Shown here piece after piece: positions 15,339 through 24,974 of a stretch of DNA of 64,000 bases. A program made the translations under genes and the position numbers. Position 1 is the stretch's first letter; every line of letters begins with the position of its first letter. This stretch comes from Streptococcus merionis DSM 19192 (GTDB taxonomy: Bacteria; Bacillota; Bacilli; Lactobacillales; Streptococcaceae), in the NCBI RefSeq assembly GCF_000380085.1, contig NZ_KB904555.1, positions 1 through 64,000 of the forward strand. The letters run 5' to 3'. The notes below the pieces were generated by a model. That model made no database searches, was not told where the DNA came from, and saw only the letters and a program-made list of their open reading frames with translations.

Positions 15339-16787
15339 TTAGAGGTAATTTCGAGCAACCTCTAGATCGCCGAGATAGGTCTCGTCTTTCTGACCGTTGA
15401 CGATTTGGTAGGCATCAGCACCCTTACCAGCAATGATAACAGCATCATCTGCTGTTGCGGTGCGTTTCATCGCTTGATGGATAGCCTCTTTGCGATCGAC
15501 AATTGTCTCATAAGGGCGTGTCAGGTGGCTGGCAATTTCTTGGCAGATATCCGCAGGATCTTCATAATTAGGATCGTCAGCTGATAGTATAACCTCCACT
15601 TCAGGTAAGGTATTGAGGAGGTCGCCAAAATCTTTTCGGCGGCTTTGACCTTTGTTGCCAGGAGCACCGATAATAAGAATAATCTTGCCTTTTTGGTGTG
15701 TTTGAACGACAGTGACTAGCTTTTCCAGACTGTCCTTGTTATGAGCGTAATCTACAAAGACCTTGGCGCCGTTGGCCTGAGTTAGGACTTCCATGCGCCC
15801 TGGAACGGTTGTCTCGGCGATGCCTTTTTGGATATCAGTTGAACTAGCACCAAGCCTTAGGGTCGCTAGGCCAGCTGCAAGGGCGTTTTCTTGATTAAAA
15901 TGACCGATGAGTTGGATGTTGTAGGTACCTACCAGTTTGCCAGTGGTCTCAAAGGAGAACGCTTTGGAGTTATGAATCTGATTGTCAGACATGGCTCCAT
16001 AGAAGTCGTGCGGTTTGTGAGCGACTTGGGCTTTGACAATCTCGAAATGTTCCATCTCGCTGTTCACGATAACTGCACTGCTATTGTCCATCAAAAGACG
16101 CTTGTGATAGAAGTAGTCCTCGAGGGTCGGATGTTCAACAGGGCCGATGTGATCAGGGCTGATGTTGAGGAAAACACCGACATCAAAAGTCAGGCCGTAG
16201 ACGCGTTTGACCAAGTAAGCTTGGCTAGAGGCTTCCATAATCAGGTGGGTACGACCGTTGGCGACAGCTTTGGCCATCATAGCAAAGAGGTCCAAGCTCT
16301 CAGGTGTTGACAATTGGGATTTGAAGAAGGTCTCGCCATCCAAGGTCGTGTTCATGGTGGAGAGCAGGGCAGGTTTGTGGGTTTGCTTCAAGATGTTGTA
16401 GGCGAAGTAAGCCGCGGTGGTTTTGCCCTTGGTACCAGTAAAGGCGAGCAGTTTGAGTTTTTCCTGAGGATTGTCGTAGAAAGCCATGGCTAGGAGGCTC
16501 ATAGCCTGTTTGATGTCATTGACGATGATGGCAGGAATATCAACTTCATAATCTTTTTCTGCGACGTAAAAGCCCAATCCTTGAGCCACAGCAGATGCTA
16601 GAAATTCGGTCTTAAAGGCCGCACCCTTGACAAAGAAAAGCGTGCCAGCTTGCACCTGACGACTGTCGTAGGAAATACTATCGAAAGTCACGCCAGACCA
16701 GTTATAATAATACTGCCCCTCAGCAATCACTTCTCGGAAATTTTGATCCTTTTTTAAAATTTGTAAAACAGATTCGATTTTTAACAT
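15339..16787 (-). CDS. murE: UDP-N-acetylmuramyl-tripeptide synthetase, L-lysine adding
   Basis: A 482-residue Mur ligase. The ATP-binding motif [12 protein letters not shown] is at residues 118-129, substrate-binding STPESLDLF and EASSQAY follow, and [13 protein letters not shown] marks the C-terminal domain. DDPNYEDP replaces the DNPR motif of diaminopimelate-adding enzymes, as expected for the L-lysine type of streptococci. It adds the third residue of the stem peptide in the cytosol. It is divergent from a MurJ-type flippase, the same pairing seen in other streptococci. Confidence 0.93.
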   Translation of the reverse strand: MLKIESVLQILKKDQNFREVIAEGQYYYNWSGVTFDSISYDSRQVQAGTLFFVKGAAFKTEFLASAVAQGLGFYVAEKDYEVDIPAIIVNDIKQAMSLLAMAFYDNPQEKLKLLAFTGTKGKTTAAYFAYNILKQTHKPALLSTMNTTLDGETFFKSQLSTPESLDLFAMMAKAVANGRTHLIMEASSQAYLVKRVYGLTFDVGVFLNISPDHIGPVEHPTLEDYFYHKRLLMDNSSAVIVNSEMEHFEIVKAQVAHKPHDFYGAMSDNQIHNSKAFSFETTGKLVGTYNIQLIGHFNQENALAAGLATLRLGASSTDIQKGIAETTVPGRMEVLTQANGAKVFVDYAHNKDSLEKLVTVVQTHQKGKIILIIGAPGNKGQSRRKDFGDLLNTLPEVEVILSADDPNYEDPADICQEIASHLTRPYETIVDRKEAIHQAMKRTATADDAVIIAGKGADAYQIVNGQKDETYLGDLEVARNYL

Positions 16788-17229
16788 ACTTCTATTGTAA
16801 AACTAAAGTCAAAGTTTTACAAGCAGAACAGAAAAGTTTATAATTAAAAAGATACAGGAGTTGTTTAGAGAAACGTAGAAAATTAACGTAGAGCCTTCTA
16901 AGGGAATCCATTTTAACGATCACAAGCTTCTGAAGAGAGTACGGAGTTATTTTCCCCGCTTCTTAATTTCCAACATTTGACAGTCTTTTCCAGACTGTTT
17001 GACACCTGCTCTGTAAGCCACTAGACCGATGAAATACAGTCAGAGCAATAGAAGATTTACGGGTAAATTCTTGGAAAGTTAAGTTTTCTATGGACTCAAA
17101 CTGTTTTAACATGACACCAACGTTTTAACCTGTGTTTATCAACTAGATGACTGTCGAAGTGATCAATGCGCTCTTTTAAGTAGAATTTCACTTGATTATT
17201 GCCATTAATTTAGATTAAAAGGAAAGATA
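16788..17229. other. Gap between murE and murJ
   Basis: No gene is recognised. A small hairpin (ACAGTCTTTTCCAGACTGT at about 16979-16998) and several short AT-rich tracts are present. Promoters for both divergent genes must lie here but no box pair stands out. The flippase start at 17230 is preceded by AAAAGGAAAG. Confidence 0.4.
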
Positions 17230-18861
17230 ATGTCAGAACAAGCTATTGCACAACAGGAGAAGATGGTTCGTGGGACCATGTGGATGACCATTGGGAATTT
17301 TTCCAGTCGTCTTTTAGGAATTCTCTATATTATCCCTTGGTTAATATGGATGGGGGAACACTCCTATCAGGCCAATGCCCTCTTTAACATGGGTTACAAC
17401 ATTTATGGGATTTTCCTTAACATGTCCACCGCAGGTATAAACGTAGCGGTGGCTAAGCAAATCTCTAAGTATAACTCTATGAATCGTCCAGAGATGAGTT
17501 ACAAGCTGGTGCGGACTTCCTTCACCTTCATGTTGGTGCTAGGTGGTTTAGCAGCTGCTATCATGTATCTGGGGTCGCCACTGTTTGCAGAGATCTCTGG
17601 TGTCAAGGATGATCTAGTGCCTGTCATGCGAAGCTTAACGCTAGCGGTTCTCATCTTTCCATCTATGAGTATTATTCGTGGTGTCTTTCAAGGGTTAAAC
17701 GACATGAAGCCTTACGCTATCAGTCAGGTGGCTGAGCAGATTATTCGTGTCATTTGGATGCTTTTGACCACATTTTACATCATGAAGCTGGGTTCAGGAA
17801 ATTACGTGGAGGCTGTGACCCAGTCGACTTTAGCAGCTTTTATCGGTATGATTGCTAGCTTTGCTGTTTTATCTTACTACCTCTGGAAGGCGGATTTGAT
17901 TAGACCGATTTTCCTAGAACGCTCACCCAAAGAGCAGCTTGATACCAAGTCGATTTTGCTGGAAACTGTCAAAGAAGCGATTCCTTTCATCATAACAGGT
18001 GCCGCTATTCAGATTTTCCAACTGATTGATCAATTTACTTTTATCAATACTATGGAAGTTTTTACGGATTATAGCAATGCCGATTTACAGGTTCTCTTTT
18101 CTTACTTTGCAGCTAATCCGAACAAGGTTTACATGATTCTCATCTCGGTAGCTACAGCTATTGGAGGTGTTGGGATTCCGCTTTTGACGGAAAACTTTGT
18201 CAAACAAGATAAGCAAGCCTCCGCAAAGCTGATCGAAAACAGTCTGACCATGCTCATGGTTTTCCTTCTGCCAGCAGCTGTGGGAGCAACTCTTTTGGCC
18301 AAACCGCTCTACACGGTGTTCTATGGAGTGCCAGATTCGATGGCCTTGGGACTTTTTATTGTGGCCATGATTAGCTCTATTATTCTTGGCCTTTACACAG
18401 TGCTTGCTCCCATGCTTCAAGCTCTTTTTGAGAATCGTAATGCTGTCAGGTATTTTCTCTATGGAACCTTGGCAAAATTGGTTATCCAAATGCCACTTAT
18501 CTTCGTTTTCAGAGCTTATGGGCCACTTTTATCAACAATTGTTGGTCTCATGGTTCCAATTGTTTTGATGTACAAGCGGACGGAACGCATCACTGGATTT
18601 AACCATAACTTACTCTTTAATCGCGGGCTGTCCGTGATTTTACAGACCTTGGTCATGGCTGTGCTGGTCATGATTGTGGAGCTAGGATTGCATCTTATCT
18701 ATCCAGTAACTGATCGTTTTTCTAGCTTAGTTCATTTGATGATTGGTGTTAGCGTTGGCGTATTGACATACGGTATCTTAAGCTTGGTGACCCGTTCGAT
18801 TGATTTTCTAATCGGGAAAAACAAAGCCCAGGCTTTACGACGTAAACTGAAGTTATCTTAA
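17230..18861 (+). CDS. murJ: Lipid II flippase, MurJ/YtgP-type polysaccharide exporter family
   Basis: A 543-residue membrane protein with about 14 hydrophobic helices and the MVF/MOP fold. It starts with a short charged region, then MVRGTMWMTIGNFSSRLLGI. Later segments such as IIRGVFQGLNDMKPYAISQ and PNKVYMILISVATAIGGVGI fit the YtgP subgroup of Gram-positive flippases. S. pyogenes YtgP is known to replace MurJ in E. coli. It would move lipid II across the membrane for wall synthesis, in line with the neighbouring murE. It could also serve other undecaprenyl-linked sugars, but no polysaccharide genes are near. Confidence 0.82.
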   Translation: MSEQAIAQQEKMVRGTMWMTIGNFSSRLLGILYIIPWLIWMGEHSYQANALFNMGYNIYGIFLNMSTAGINVAVAKQISKYNSMNRPEMSYKLVRTSFTFMLVLGGLAAAIMYLGSPLFAEISGVKDDLVPVMRSLTLAVLIFPSMSIIRGVFQGLNDMKPYAISQVAEQIIRVIWMLLTTFYIMKLGSGNYVEAVTQSTLAAFIGMIASFAVLSYYLWKADLIRPIFLERSPKEQLDTKSILLETVKEAIPFIITGAAIQIFQLIDQFTFINTMEVFTDYSNADLQVLFSYFAANPNKVYMILISVATAIGGVGIPLLTENFVKQDKQASAKLIENSLTMLMVFLLPAAVGATLLAKPLYTVFYGVPDSMALGLFIVAMISSIILGLYTVLAPMLQALFENRNAVRYFLYGTLAKLVIQMPLIFVFRAYGPLLSTIVGLMVPIVLMYKRTERITGFNHNLLFNRGLSVILQTLVMAVLVMIVELGLHLIYPVTDRFSSLVHLMIGVSVGVLTYGILSLVTRSIDFLIGKNKAQALRRKLKLS

Positions 18862-18986
18862 GGAACAATGAGACTGAGCCAAAAGTGCTCATGTTCTTTA
18901 AAAATCAAAAGGATACATTGTCAACTCGTCTTGAGGAACTTCAGTTCAATCTGCGACGTTGTTTCCTAGTATAAGGACTAAGGGCG

Positions 18987-19040
18987 AAAAAAAGATGGCT
19001 TTCCTCGTGTTCAATGCACGTGAGGAAGGCTGTCTTTTTT
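18987..19040 (+). terminator. Terminator of murJ
   Basis: AAAAAAAGATGGCTTTCCTC pairs with GAGGAAGGCTGTCTTTTTT through a stem of about 20 bp with a short loop centred on TTCAATG. The closing arm ends in six T. Confidence 0.8.
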
Positions 19041-19201
19041 CAGTCACTTTTAGCTCTAGTTCAATTTGTCTACTTTTGATTTTCTTTGAGTATCAGTCTC
19101 GTTTTATTTAGCGTTTGACCAGTTTAACGCAGTGATTGGGAGGGTGAGGCGATGAAGCCACTTTCGATGAACCACAGCTTCTGCCTCAGGAACATGTTTA
19201 A

Positions 19202-19218
19202 TATAACTTGAAACTATA
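19202..19218 (+). promoter_or_regulatory. MET-box-like palindrome upstream of metB
   Basis: TATAACTTGAAACTATA matches 15 of 17 positions of the streptococcal MET-box TATAGTTTnAAACTATA, the site of the LysR regulator MtaR/MetR for methionine and cysteine genes. It lies 226 bases before the metB start, so the transcript would have a long leader unless a second promoter exists. No S-box or T-box features were seen in that leader. Confidence 0.55.
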
Positions 19219-19443
19219 CCTAGCTATCTTAAATAAGAATAAAGAGGAGGCTGAGCGCTTCTCCAATTCGTGATAAAATAGGTGTAAGGATCTGCATTCA
19301 CAGCTCAACGCTTTGATTCAAAACTAGTTTGTCGGACTCATCTTTAGGTCTTGGTGTTGACCTTGTTTCCACTTTGAAAGAAACAGTCTTCTGAATCAAA
19401 TGCCTTACTGATGAATACAGGTTTAAGAAATTGGAGGTAGGAC

Positions 19444-20535
19444 ATGACCCATAAGATTGCGACAATTTTAGCCCAGACAGGGATCAATTCGGACGAGAAA
19501 ACGGGTGCATTGGTAGCGCCGATTCACCTGTCAACCACCTATCAGCATCCAGAATTTGGTCAGTCTACAGGCTTTGACTATACCCGCACCAAAAATCCAA
19601 CCCGCTCGATCCTAGAGAAAACTTTGGCCGCTATTGAGGGAGCTGACCATGCTTTGGTGACTAGTTCTGGTATGTCAGCCATTGTTTTAGCGTTTAGTAT
19701 TTTTCCCTTAGGTACTAAGATTTTAGCTGTGCGCGATCTCTATGGCGGTTCATTCCGTTGGTTTAATCAACAGGAAACCGAGGGGCGCTTCCATTTTACT
19801 TATGTCAATACCGAGCAAGAATTGTTGGCAGAGATTGACACGGCAGCTTACGATGTGGTTTACGTTGAAACTCCGACCAACCCTCTTATGGTCGAATACG
19901 ATTTGCCAGCCATCATCAAAGCTGCTCAAACTCAATCAGCTAAGGTCATTGTGGACAATACCTTCTACACACCGATTTATCAGACGCCGATTAAAGATGG
20001 GGCAGATGTGGTCATCCACTCGGCGACAAAGTATCTATCAGGCCACAATGACGTTCTAGCAGGTGCTCTTATGACTAGCAACCAAGAACTCTATGATCAG
20101 TATTTTTATAACCAGAACACAACAGGGGCTGTTCTTTCGCCTTTTGATTGCTACTTGCTTATGCGCGGCCTCAAGACCTTAGCTCTTCGGATGGAGCGCT
20201 CCACAGCTAATGCCCAGCAGATTGTCGCTTATCTGAAAAACCATGCAAGTATCAAGGAGATTCTCTACCCAGGAAAAGGTGGTATGGTATCGATTAAGGT
20301 AGCTGATGAGAGGAAGATTCCGACCATTTTGAACAACCTCAAGCTCTTTACCTTTGCTGAGAGTTTAGGTGGTGTGGAAAGTCTGATTACTTATCCGACA
20401 ACTCAAACCCATGCGGATATTCCCGCTGAAGTCCGTCACAGTTACGGGCTGACCGATGACTTGCTGCGCTTGTCTATCGGGATTGAAGATGCAGAGGACT
20501 TGATTGCAGATTTGAAACAGGCATTGGAGGGATAA
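19444..20535 (+). CDS. metB: Cystathionine gamma-synthase-type PLP enzyme
   Basis: A 363-residue Cys/Met metabolism PLP enzyme. PLP Lys197 is in SATKYLSGHNDVLAGAL. Other motifs are FDYTRTKNPTRSILE, ALVTSSGMSAIVLAF, VVYVETPTNPL and ESLITYPTTQTHADIPAEVR. It would join O-acyl-homoserine and cysteine to cystathionine, or act directly with sulfide. The family is hard to separate from MetC or gamma-lyases by sequence alone. The next gene, one base after the stop, encodes a MalY/PatB beta-lyase, which supports a two-step transsulfuration unit to homocysteine. Confidence 0.85.
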   Translation: MTHKIATILAQTGINSDEKTGALVAPIHLSTTYQHPEFGQSTGFDYTRTKNPTRSILEKTLAAIEGADHALVTSSGMSAIVLAFSIFPLGTKILAVRDLYGGSFRWFNQQETEGRFHFTYVNTEQELLAEIDTAAYDVVYVETPTNPLMVEYDLPAIIKAAQTQSAKVIVDNTFYTPIYQTPIKDGADVVIHSATKYLSGHNDVLAGALMTSNQELYDQYFYNQNTTGAVLSPFDCYLLMRGLKTLALRMERSTANAQQIVAYLKNHASIKEILYPGKGGMVSIKVADERKIPTILNNLKLFTFAESLGGVESLITYPTTQTHADIPAEVRHSYGLTDDLLRLSIGIEDAEDLIADLKQALEG

Positions 20536-20536
20536 G

Positions 20537-21694
20537 ATGACTTATGATTTTACCAAACGCCCTAATCGTTTAAATACGCATTCTGTCAAGTGGAAAGAAG
20601 TAGAACAGGACCCGAATCTGCTTCCTATGTGGATTGCAGACATGGATTTTTACATTGCGCCAGAGATTAAGCAAGCCATGGCAAGCTATATTGCCTCAGA
20701 TGATTATGGCTACGCCTATGAGCCAGACAGTCTTTATCAGTCTGTCATTGATTGGGAAGCGAGGCGCTATGGGAATGCTGTTCATAGCGATGATATTCTT
20801 TTTGTCTCAGGTGTTGTGCCGTCTCTTTCCATCGCGCTTCAGGCGTTGACAAGCAAAAATGATGCGGTTCTAATCAATACGCCTTATTATGGTCCCATTC
20901 CTCGTACCATTCAACTTTTGGAACGTCAATTGGTAAAAAATAATCTCGTCAAAAATGATGGACGTTATCAGATTGATTTTGAGCAGTTGGAGCAGGACAT
21001 CATCAACCATGATGTCAAACTCTATGTTCTTTGTAATCCGCATAATCCAAGCGGCCGTGTCTGGACTCGAGCCGAACTGCAAAGACTGGGTGAACTTTGT
21101 CTCAAGCATGATGTTCTCATCGTTATTGATGAAATTCACCGCGACTTGACCCTCTATGACCACAAGCACACTAGCTTTAACACAGTTGACGAGCGTTTCA
21201 AGGATATTTCTATCACGCTAGCAAGTGCGACCAAGACCTTTAACATCGCAGGAACTAAGAACAGTTATGCCCTGATTCCAAATGCTAATCTCCGTCAAAA
21301 ATTCACCAAACAACGCATGGCGAATAACCAGCATGAGGTATCAACCTTGGGAATGATTGCAACAGAAGCTGCTTTTACCCACGGTGAAGCTTGGCTAACT
21401 GAACTCAAGACCACTCTGGAAAAAAATATTGATTACCTGGTGAGGACTTTAGAGAGTCAGACTAAAATCAAAGTCATGAAGCCTGAAGCGAGTTACCTTG
21501 TGTGGCTTGATTTTTCAGCTTATGGCTTTGATGAGGAGACCCTAATCAGAAAATGTCGTGAAGAAGCTGCTTTGCTTCTCAGTGCAGGTACGAGCTTTGG
21601 TCAAGCAGGTAAGCAACACGCGCGGATTAACATTGCCATGCCTTTTGATATGATAAAAGAAGCGTGTCAACGATTGACTCAGGTATTTGGCTAG
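20537..21694 (+). CDS. patB: MalY/PatB-type cystathionine beta-lyase (aminotransferase fold)
   Basis: A 385-residue fold type I PLP protein. The start MTYDFTKRPNRLNTHSVKW and MWIADMDFYIAPEI are typical of MalY/PatB. PLP Lys233 lies in LASATKTFNIAGT, and NPHNPSGRVW and VIDEIHRDL bind the cofactor. These enzymes split cystathionine or cysteine S-conjugates to homocysteine or sulfide, pyruvate and ammonia. Co-transcription with metB points to cystathionine as substrate. The 3' end is followed closely by the upp promoter. Confidence 0.87.
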   Translation: MTYDFTKRPNRLNTHSVKWKEVEQDPNLLPMWIADMDFYIAPEIKQAMASYIASDDYGYAYEPDSLYQSVIDWEARRYGNAVHSDDILFVSGVVPSLSIALQALTSKNDAVLINTPYYGPIPRTIQLLERQLVKNNLVKNDGRYQIDFEQLEQDIINHDVKLYVLCNPHNPSGRVWTRAELQRLGELCLKHDVLIVIDEIHRDLTLYDHKHTSFNTVDERFKDISITLASATKTFNIAGTKNSYALIPNANLRQKFTKQRMANNQHEVSTLGMIATEAAFTHGEAWLTELKTTLEKNIDYLVRTLESQTKIKVMKPEASYLVWLDFSAYGFDEETLIRKCREEAALLLSAGTSFGQAGKQHARINIAMPFDMIKEACQRLTQVFG

Positions 21695-21750
21695 GTTAAG
21701 TTTGCTTTTTAAAAAATAGTGTTGAGGCATGCCTTTTTAGTCCTTTTTTG

Positions 21751-21759
21751 ATATAATTT
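21751..21759 (+). promoter_or_regulatory. Extended -10 promoter of upp
   Basis: TGA plus TATAAT lies 28 bases before the upp start; no -35 box is evident. TAAGGAGG is the ribosome binding site. Confidence 0.5.
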
Positions 21760-21786
21760 TAGCAATATCATTTTAAGGAGGCTATC

Positions 21787-22416
21787 ATGGGAAAATTCCA
21801 AGTCATTTCTCATCCACTGATTCAGCACAAATTGTCCATCCTTCGCAGGATAGACACGCCAACGAAAGCTTTTCGTGAATTAGTTAATGAAATTGCGATG
21901 CTGATGGGGTATGAGGTTTTACGTGATCTTCCAGTTGAAGATGTGGAAATTCAAACACCTATTACGAAAACAACTCAAAAACAAATTGCAGGTAAAAAAC
22001 TGGCCATTGTTCCAATTTTGCGTGCAGGTATCGGTATGGTGGATGGCCTTTTGAGCTTGACGCCTGCTGCCAAAGTTGGTCATATCGGCATGTATCGCGA
22101 TGAAGAAACCCTTCAACCGGTAGAATACCTAGTTAAATTACCAGAAGATATTGAGCAACGCCAAATTTTCTTGGTGGATCCAATGTTAGCAACTGGAGGT
22201 TCAGCCGTATTAGCAGTAGATTCCCTCAAGAAGCGTGGTGTGACAAATATCAAGTTTGTCTGCCTTGTGGCTGCTCCTGAAGGTGTAAAAGCTCTACAAG
22301 ACGCGCATCCAGATGTGGACATCTACACAGCCGCTCTTGATGAAAAACTCAATGAACACGGCTATATCGTACCAGGACTTGGTGACGCAGGTGACCGCCT
22401 CTTTGGCACAAAATAA
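21787..22416 (+). CDS. upp: Uracil phosphoribosyltransferase
   Basis: A 209-residue UPRTase of standard length. It begins [20 protein letters not shown]. The PRPP loop is [20 protein letters not shown], and the uracil-binding end is [18 protein letters not shown]. The cytosolic enzyme salvages uracil to UMP. It is a monocistronic unit between its own promoter and a strong terminator. Confidence 0.96.
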   Translation: MGKFQVISHPLIQHKLSILRRIDTPTKAFRELVNEIAMLMGYEVLRDLPVEDVEIQTPITKTTQKQIAGKKLAIVPILRAGIGMVDGLLSLTPAAKVGHIGMYRDEETLQPVEYLVKLPEDIEQRQIFLVDPMLATGGSAVLAVDSLKKRGVTNIKFVCLVAAPEGVKALQDAHPDVDIYTAALDEKLNEHGYIVPGLGDAGDRLFGTK

Positions 22417-22430
22417 AAAGGTTTATGACA

Positions 22431-22463
22431 GAGGTTGAGGCAAAATACTCAGCCTCGTTTTTT
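22431..22463 (+). terminator. Terminator of upp
   Basis: GAGGTTGAG at 22431-22439 pairs with CTCAGCCTC at 22448-22456 (one G-T pair), followed by G and six T. Confidence 0.85.
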
Positions 22464-22480
22464 ATAATTTGAAGCAGTAG

Positions 22481-22558
22481 TTGTCTTATACGTAATCTTC
22501 AACGATTATACGTTTTGGGGTGAAGGCGGAGCCACCATGGGTGTCTGTCTCACTCCCT
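22481..22558 (-). repeat. Interspersed repeat, family D copy 2
   Basis: Reading on the minus strand, this contains GGGAGTGAGACAGACA, CATGGTGGCTCCGCCTTC, CCCCAAAACGTATAATC and GATTACGTATAAG, matching 10690-10776. Internal short inverted repeats allow hairpin formation. No coding capacity is seen. Confidence 0.55.
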
Positions 22559-22740
22559 TTTGTATCCTTGTTTTAAAAGTCTAAATTTTCAAAAAACTAT
22601 TGACAAATTGAAAAATGGATGCTATTCTAAAAAAGGAAACATTGAAATTATCACTGATATTCCTGCTAGTGGATGAGCTTCTCAAAAGACTTCATTTTTG
22701 ATTGGTGGAAATCACTGTAATAAAATCTTCATTACCATGA

Positions 22741-22875
22741 GGTGTCTATCTTGGTGATGCGACAGCCTACAAAGACAGCTGGAGAACAGACGGTACCACT
22801 GTTAGAGCTAGTGTGACAGTTTGGGACAGTCTCAATTGGAATGCTCCTAAGACCACGTTTACCTATAAACGATAA
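22741..22875 (+). pseudogene. Lactococcin-972-like bacteriocin relic
   Basis: The frame ending at TAA 22873-22875 reads GVYLGDATAYKDSWRTDGTT followed by VRASVTVWDSLNWNAP and KTTFTYKR. The SW-x(n)-ASVTV pattern resembles the C-terminal half of lactococcin-972-type bacteriocins. No signal peptide can be joined to it in frame; upstream sequence (22620-22740) has stops in all likely frames. Three genes for a membrane protein pair and an ABC ATPase follow at once, the partner genes usually linked to this bacteriocin family. The identification is suggestive, not firm. Confidence 0.4.
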
Positions 22876-22910
22876 GATATAAAATAAAAGATGTAAGTGG
22901 GGAGGTCTTT

Positions 22911-23309
22911 ATGAAAAAAGGGTGGAGAAAGTTCTATTATCCGTTCATCTATTTGGATTTAGCGACTGTGAGCTTTCTTTCCCTCTTTTTCTATTGGGGG
23001 AGGAACAGTTTTCAAGTTGTCACTGGTCTTTTCCTAATCAACAGCATCATGACCATTTTGCAACTGCTATCTATCAAAAAGGAGTTACACATCAGGCGTA
23101 TTCTAGGGATGGCTTATATGGATGTGGTCTATGCCTATCAAGGCTATCACGGCGCTAGTTTATTTCTGGGATACTTGATTTGGACGATAGTCTCTAGCCT
23201 TTACATCTCAGACTTGATTCGACCTGCTTTGTTACTTTTAGTGGTGGTGACTAGTTTATTTTTAGGCAACACTATTCTGGTAAATGCTTCAATAAGGAGG
23301 ATGTTATGA
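22911..23309 (+). CDS. Small membrane protein of the bacteriocin-type ABC unit
   Basis: A 132-residue protein with four hydrophobic segments (about residues 10-28, 33-53, 80-96 and 100-122). It overlaps the next gene by four bases (ATGA), so translation is coupled. No family was recognised with certainty. It may be the first part of a split bacteriocin-associated membrane protein, because these are often single proteins of about 650 residues elsewhere. A GGGGAGG site precedes the ATG. Confidence 0.6.
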   Translation: MKKGWRKFYYPFIYLDLATVSFLSLFFYWGRNSFQVVTGLFLINSIMTILQLLSIKKELHIRRILGMAYMDVVYAYQGYHGASLFLGYLIWTIVSSLYISDLIRPALLLLVVVTSLFLGNTILVNASIRRML

Positions 23310-24184
23310 AACTAATAGCAAAACTTCTCTTGAAAAAAAGATGGTACTTATTTTTAATCATTGCCCTCATCGCTTTTTTCATGAATTTCTTTTTGTGGAA
23401 TGAAGCTACTCAGGCTATTAGAGCCTATGAAAGACTTGAGCGCATGCAGGAAGAAGTCAAAAGAGAGAGTTACGAATTCCTGTTTCAATCTCAGGGAGCC
23501 CCATCTGGCATGGTGACACCCCTTACTCAAAATCAGAAAGAGCAACTTGTAGAAGTGCTATCTGAGACATTTTTCACACCATCTCATGTAGGAACGCTTT
23601 ATTCGGAAAAAAATCGCTACCTCAATGGTGAACTTGCTGCTCCAGCTCGCTTAGAAGAGGAAGAATTGCGACAGCAAGTGCTTGATCAAGATTCAACCCT
23701 CTTTTTGTTAAATGATTTCATCATTCGCAGTCCTGAACAAGCTGAGATAAGATCCCTTGCCCAGAAATTTCAGGATATGGGAATTGATATCATCATCAGA
23801 CCTTTTTCAGAAGTCTTCAAACTTGAAAGAGACTATTACTACAATAATTTTATATTTGGTTGTTGTGTTGCTAGCTTATTATCTGTATTTGCTTCTTTCT
23901 TGATTTACCGCTTAGCGAAGGCTTCAGTCCAGATCTGTAAAGAAGAGATTAAGGTTTTCCGCTTAGTTGGTATGCCTCAAAACCGCATAGTCAAGCAATT
24001 TTTATACATCTTTATCTTTCCGATTATTGTCTCTTTTGTTCTCTTTCTCTTCTTTATACATGTCGTACTGCCTTTCGGAGTTATTTTAGCGGATTATGCT
24101 TACTTAAGCCTCTTGAATTTCCTTTTGATTTTTTGCGCTTACTGGATGACTAAAGGACAACTGAGAGGTGTATTCAATGATTGA
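23306..24184 (+). CDS. FtsX-like permease of the bacteriocin-type ABC unit
   Basis: A 292-residue protein with one N-terminal membrane helix (about residues 10-30), an extracellular domain of about 150 residues rich in charged helices, and three C-terminal helices (about 185-205, 228-250 and 258-280). This is the topology of a MacB/FtsX-type half transporter. KEEIKVFRLVGMPQNRIVKQ between the helices resembles the coupling region of these permeases. It overlaps the start of the ATPase gene by eight bases. It probably exports or protects against a peptide, consistent with the bacteriocin relic upstream. Confidence 0.65.
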   Translation: MKLIAKLLLKKRWYLFLIIALIAFFMNFFLWNEATQAIRAYERLERMQEEVKRESYEFLFQSQGAPSGMVTPLTQNQKEQLVEVLSETFFTPSHVGTLYSEKNRYLNGELAAPARLEEEELRQQVLDQDSTLFLLNDFIIRSPEQAEIRSLAQKFQDMGIDIIIRPFSEVFKLERDYYYNNFIFGCCVASLLSVFASFLIYRLAKASVQICKEEIKVFRLVGMPQNRIVKQFLYIFIFPIIVSFVLFLFFIHVVLPFGVILADYAYLSLLNFLLIFCAYWMTKGQLRGVFND

Positions 24185-24842
24185 AATTCATAATTTGACA
24201 AAACGCTTTAAAAATAAGGTGATTTTCCAAGAAACATCCTTTACAGCCTGTTCTGGTAAAATAACGATTTTAACAGGGCGATCAGGAATCGGAAAAACAA
24301 CCTTGCTCAATATGATTGCTGGTTTACAACGGATGGATTCAGGAAGCTATCGTTATGAGGGAAGGGAACTTTCAAACCTTTCAGATGAAGAATTGAGTGC
24401 TTTTAGGGGAGGTTATATTGGCTACATTCCTCAGGATTTTGCCTTGATTGAAGACTATACTGTTAAGGAAAATATTCTCCTTCCAAATTTGTACAATAAG
24501 CAGAAAGACATGGAGCAAGCTGAGAGAAAAATGCTAGAGTACCTGAGGTTGTTTGATCTCACATCATTGTCAGACAAAAGAGTCCGTACTCTCTCGGGGG
24601 GACAAAAGCAACGCGTGGCTATTATTCGTAGCATCATTGGCTCGCCTAAGATTTTGCTAGCAGATGAGCCAACAACTAATCTGGACGAAGAGAATTTAGC
24701 CTTGGTTATTGATCTTTTACAAGAGCAAAAAGCAGCGGGAACTATTGTCATAGTTGCTAGTCATGATAGTCGCTTACAAAAGATTGCTGATACTACTTAT
24801 GAAATAAAGGATAGAAAATTGCAGCTGGTAGAAGAAAAATAA
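24177..24842 (+). CDS. ABC transporter ATPase (MacB/LolD-like), bacteriocin-type unit
   Basis: A 221-residue ATPase. Walker A is TGRSGIGKTTLLNMIAG, the Q-loop YIPQDFAL, the signature LSGGQKQRVAI, Walker B ILLADEPTTNLD, and the switch His is in ASHDSRL. The start chosen is the ATG inside the end of the upstream permease gene, preceded by GAGAGG; a GTG nine bases earlier is possible. It would energise the FtsX-like partner. The gene is followed by a strong inverted repeat at 24975-25025. Confidence 0.85.
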   Translation: MIEIHNLTKRFKNKVIFQETSFTACSGKITILTGRSGIGKTTLLNMIAGLQRMDSGSYRYEGRELSNLSDEELSAFRGGYIGYIPQDFALIEDYTVKENILLPNLYNKQKDMEQAERKMLEYLRLFDLTSLSDKRVRTLSGGQKQRVAIIRSIIGSPKILLADEPTTNLDEENLALVIDLLQEQKAAGTIVIVASHDSRLQKIADTTYEIKDRKLQLVEEK

Positions 24843-24974
24843 CGATTCGCACCAAGCTTAGGGGAAATATCGTTTTGGGAGAGGAAGTTTTCAATAAAAA
24901 TAGTTAAAAATGAGGAATCAGTCTTAGGGCCCGTTGAAAACGTAAAAATCGTCAAAAATTAACAAAGAAAAAGC

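Larger units (their letters stand above)
18862..19443. other. Gap after murJ: strong terminator, then the metB leader
   Basis: The gap holds the hairpin at 18987-19040, a MET-box-like palindrome at 19202-19218 and about 220 bases of leader before metB. No gene is seen. Sequence around 18865-18945 resembles the GAGACTGAG-type repeats found elsewhere between genes in this window. Confidence 0.45.

Noticed and set aside
19219..19443. SAM-type riboswitch or Cys/Met T-box before metB
   Set aside because: No TGGTACCGCG-like core and no S-box elements were found; a protein-bound MET-box fits better.
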